A stretch of 64,000 nt of DNA from an uncultured Bacteroides sp. (GTDB lineage Bacteria; Bacteroidota; Bacteroidia; Bacteroidales; Bacteroidaceae). Shown here in pieces: positions 62,881 through 64,000 of the stretch (position 1 is the stretch's first letter; each line of letters starts with the position of its first letter). Made by a program: the position numbers and the translations under genes. The stretch lies in the NCBI RefSeq assembly GCF_963678425.1, contig NZ_OY782855.1, positions 1,426,001-1,490,000 of the forward strand, read 5' to 3'. The notes under the pieces are model-generated. The model was not told the origin of the DNA. It did no database searches and saw nothing but the letters and a program-made list of their open reading frames with translations.

Positions 62881-64000
62881 TTAGAACGACAATTGAGCAC
62901 CCACGAAAAATTCTCTTGAGTTAGGGAATGTAGGATCCCATGAACTAGATCCATCAACACCTCTTGTTAAGTTTGTTCCGCCTGTATCCTGATCACCTAC
63001 TTCTGGGTCAAAGCCTGAATATTTAGTTAAGGTTATCAAGTTTTTCCCACCAATATACACTCTCAGATTACTAATATTCAATTTCTTAGTTACGCTTTGA
63101 GGAAGTGTATAACCAATGGTCAAGGCTTTCAGTCTCAAATAAGATCCATCTTCTACATAACGTTTTGAATTACGCATATTCTGATTTGGATCCCCTATAA
63201 CCGCTCTTGGCATATCTGTATTGGTATTCTTTGGATAAATGGTAGTTACTCCTGAAATTGGGTTCACAAATTCCAGATCTTCGGCACGGTAACGATTCAG
63301 CGTACTTGCGAAACAGTTGTAATAATGATACATGCCTTCGCCAAAATAACGGGTTTTATTATAAATATCATTACCCTCAGATCCTTGCCAAATCATAGCC
63401 ATATCGAATGTACCACAACCAGCCTTATAACTGACATCTGCACTTAATCCATAACTGAATTTAGGTATTGGATTCCCGATGTAATCTTGATCTGCTACTC
63501 CATTTCCATCCTTATCAACAAAACGAACATCACCTAATGCTGCTTTTGGCGCAAATTTCTTATCTGCATCTAATTCTGCCTGAGTACGATAAAGTCCATT
63601 TGTTACATATCCCCAGAATTCTCCGATAGATCTGCCAACTGCAGTTTTAGAGATTCCATTGCCTGCCATGATCTGATTATTAGAACCAATACTAAGTACT
63701 TTATTCTTTACTGTAGAAATATTACCCGTTACTGAATAATCAAATTTACCAACTGACTTTTTGTATGAAACAGCAAGTTCAAGTCCCTTATTTTCAATAC
63801 TTCCGGCATTAAGTGTAGGTTTATTATCACTATAACCAGCAGCATATGAAATAGGCACAGCCACTAACATATCTGATGTCTTCTTGTAATAATAGTCAAA
63901 TATAAATGACAACTGATTATCAAACAAAGAAAGATCGAAACCAAAGTCTGTAGAATATTGACTTTCCCACTTAACATTTGGATTTGAAGGAGTAGTAGCA
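62881..64000 (-). CDS. SusC/RagA-family TonB-dependent transporter, C-terminal part (cut by window edge)
   Basis: The frame stays open to the right edge of the window (residues ATTPSNPNVKWESQYSTDFG lie between the edge and the internal TTG at 63927), so about 373 C-terminal residues are seen. They show typical SusC barrel features: SNPNVKWE, FDYYYKKTSDMLVAVPI, GSIENKGLELAV, the GEFWGYVTNGLY segment, DVRFVDKDGNGVADQDYIGN, IPKFSYGLSADVSYK, and the end FPNSREFFVGAQLSF with a terminal Phe for outer-membrane assembly. It imports oligosaccharides with the SusD partner. The N-terminal plug, any STN domain and the promoter are outside the window. Confidence 0.95.
   Translation of the reverse strand, partial: ATTPSNPNVKWESQYSTDFGFDLSLFDNQLSFIFDYYYKKTSDMLVAVPISYAAGYSDNKPTLNAGSIENKGLELAVSYKKSVGKFDYSVTGNISTVKNKVLSIGSNNQIMAGNGISKTAVGRSIGEFWGYVTNGLYRTQAELDADKKFAPKAALGDVRFVDKDGNGVADQDYIGNPIPKFSYGLSADVSYKAGCGTFDMAMIWQGSEGNDIYNKTRYFGEGMYHYYNCFASTLNRYRAEDLEFVNPISGVTTIYPKNTNTDMPRAVIGDPNQNMRNSKRYVEDGSYLRLKALTIGYTLPQSVTKKLNISNLRVYIGGKNLITLTKYSGFDPEVGDQDTGGTNLTRGVDGSSSWDPTFPNSREFFVGAQLSF

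Overview
The window looks like chromosome from a member of the Bacteroidales, most likely a Bacteroides-type polysaccharide degrader. The reasons are an AT-rich genome with many promoters of the Bacteroidetes form TTTG-N17-20-TAnnTTTG, a hybrid two-component regulator, a SusC/SusD pair, a TonB receptor with its own ECF sigma factor and FecR anti-sigma factor, and IS66 and IS4 remnants typical of this group. The species cannot be fixed from the sequence alone.

Left part (1-10 kb). The 3' end of an IS66 element (1-739) lies next to the 3' end of mfd. Divergent from mfd is a cluster of a family 2 glycosyltransferase, dihydroorotase (pyrC) and a free-standing cobalamin methionine synthase reactivation domain. 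An ECF sigma factor with a membrane partner and a membrane-anchored metallophosphoesterase follow.

Middle part (10-37 kb). A hybrid two-component sensor/regulator faces a two-gene carbohydrate unit (SGNH acetylesterase and GH97) that has no SusC/SusD. Next come housekeeping genes (DUF4494, YggS-type PLP protein, dihydroorotate-dehydrogenase-like protein, acyl-CoA synthetase), a secreted protein built of about fourteen 16-residue repeats, and an AspT/YidE-type transporter. A minus-strand signalling locus follows: ECF sigma, FecR, STN-type TonB receptor, DUF4249 protein and an unrecognised lipoprotein. After it lie a nucleoside permease, a cupin, a LiaF-like membrane protein paired with a membrane-bound LytTR regulator that carries four regularly spaced cysteines, and a BadF-type sugar kinase.

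Right part (37-64 kb). A large minus-strand polysaccharide utilisation locus reads from the right edge: SusC (cut by the window), SusD, a gap full of gene debris, then CE1-CBM48-CE1 esterase, GH97, GH3, carboxylesterase, GH2, GH43, GH27, GH43-CBM6, GH43-CBM6, GH31 and a second, separately placed GH31 with a PA14 domain. The set fits removal of ferulate/acetyl, arabinose, xylose and galactose side groups from a highly branched grass or cereal arabinoxylan. A xyloglucan-like or galactose-decorated target is the alternative. No endo-xylanase and no local regulator of this locus is visible, so both would lie beyond the right edge or elsewhere.

The least expected things are between or inside the obvious genes. 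The 790-base gap after susD holds a decayed GH43 C-terminal domain fused to a decayed IS4-type transposase. One GH43 paralogue has lost half of its CBM6 by an in-frame deletion. A perfect 34-base palindrome lies in a cluster of TGTACA sites between the two GH31 genes. Two distant intergenic regions share a related 119-base element.
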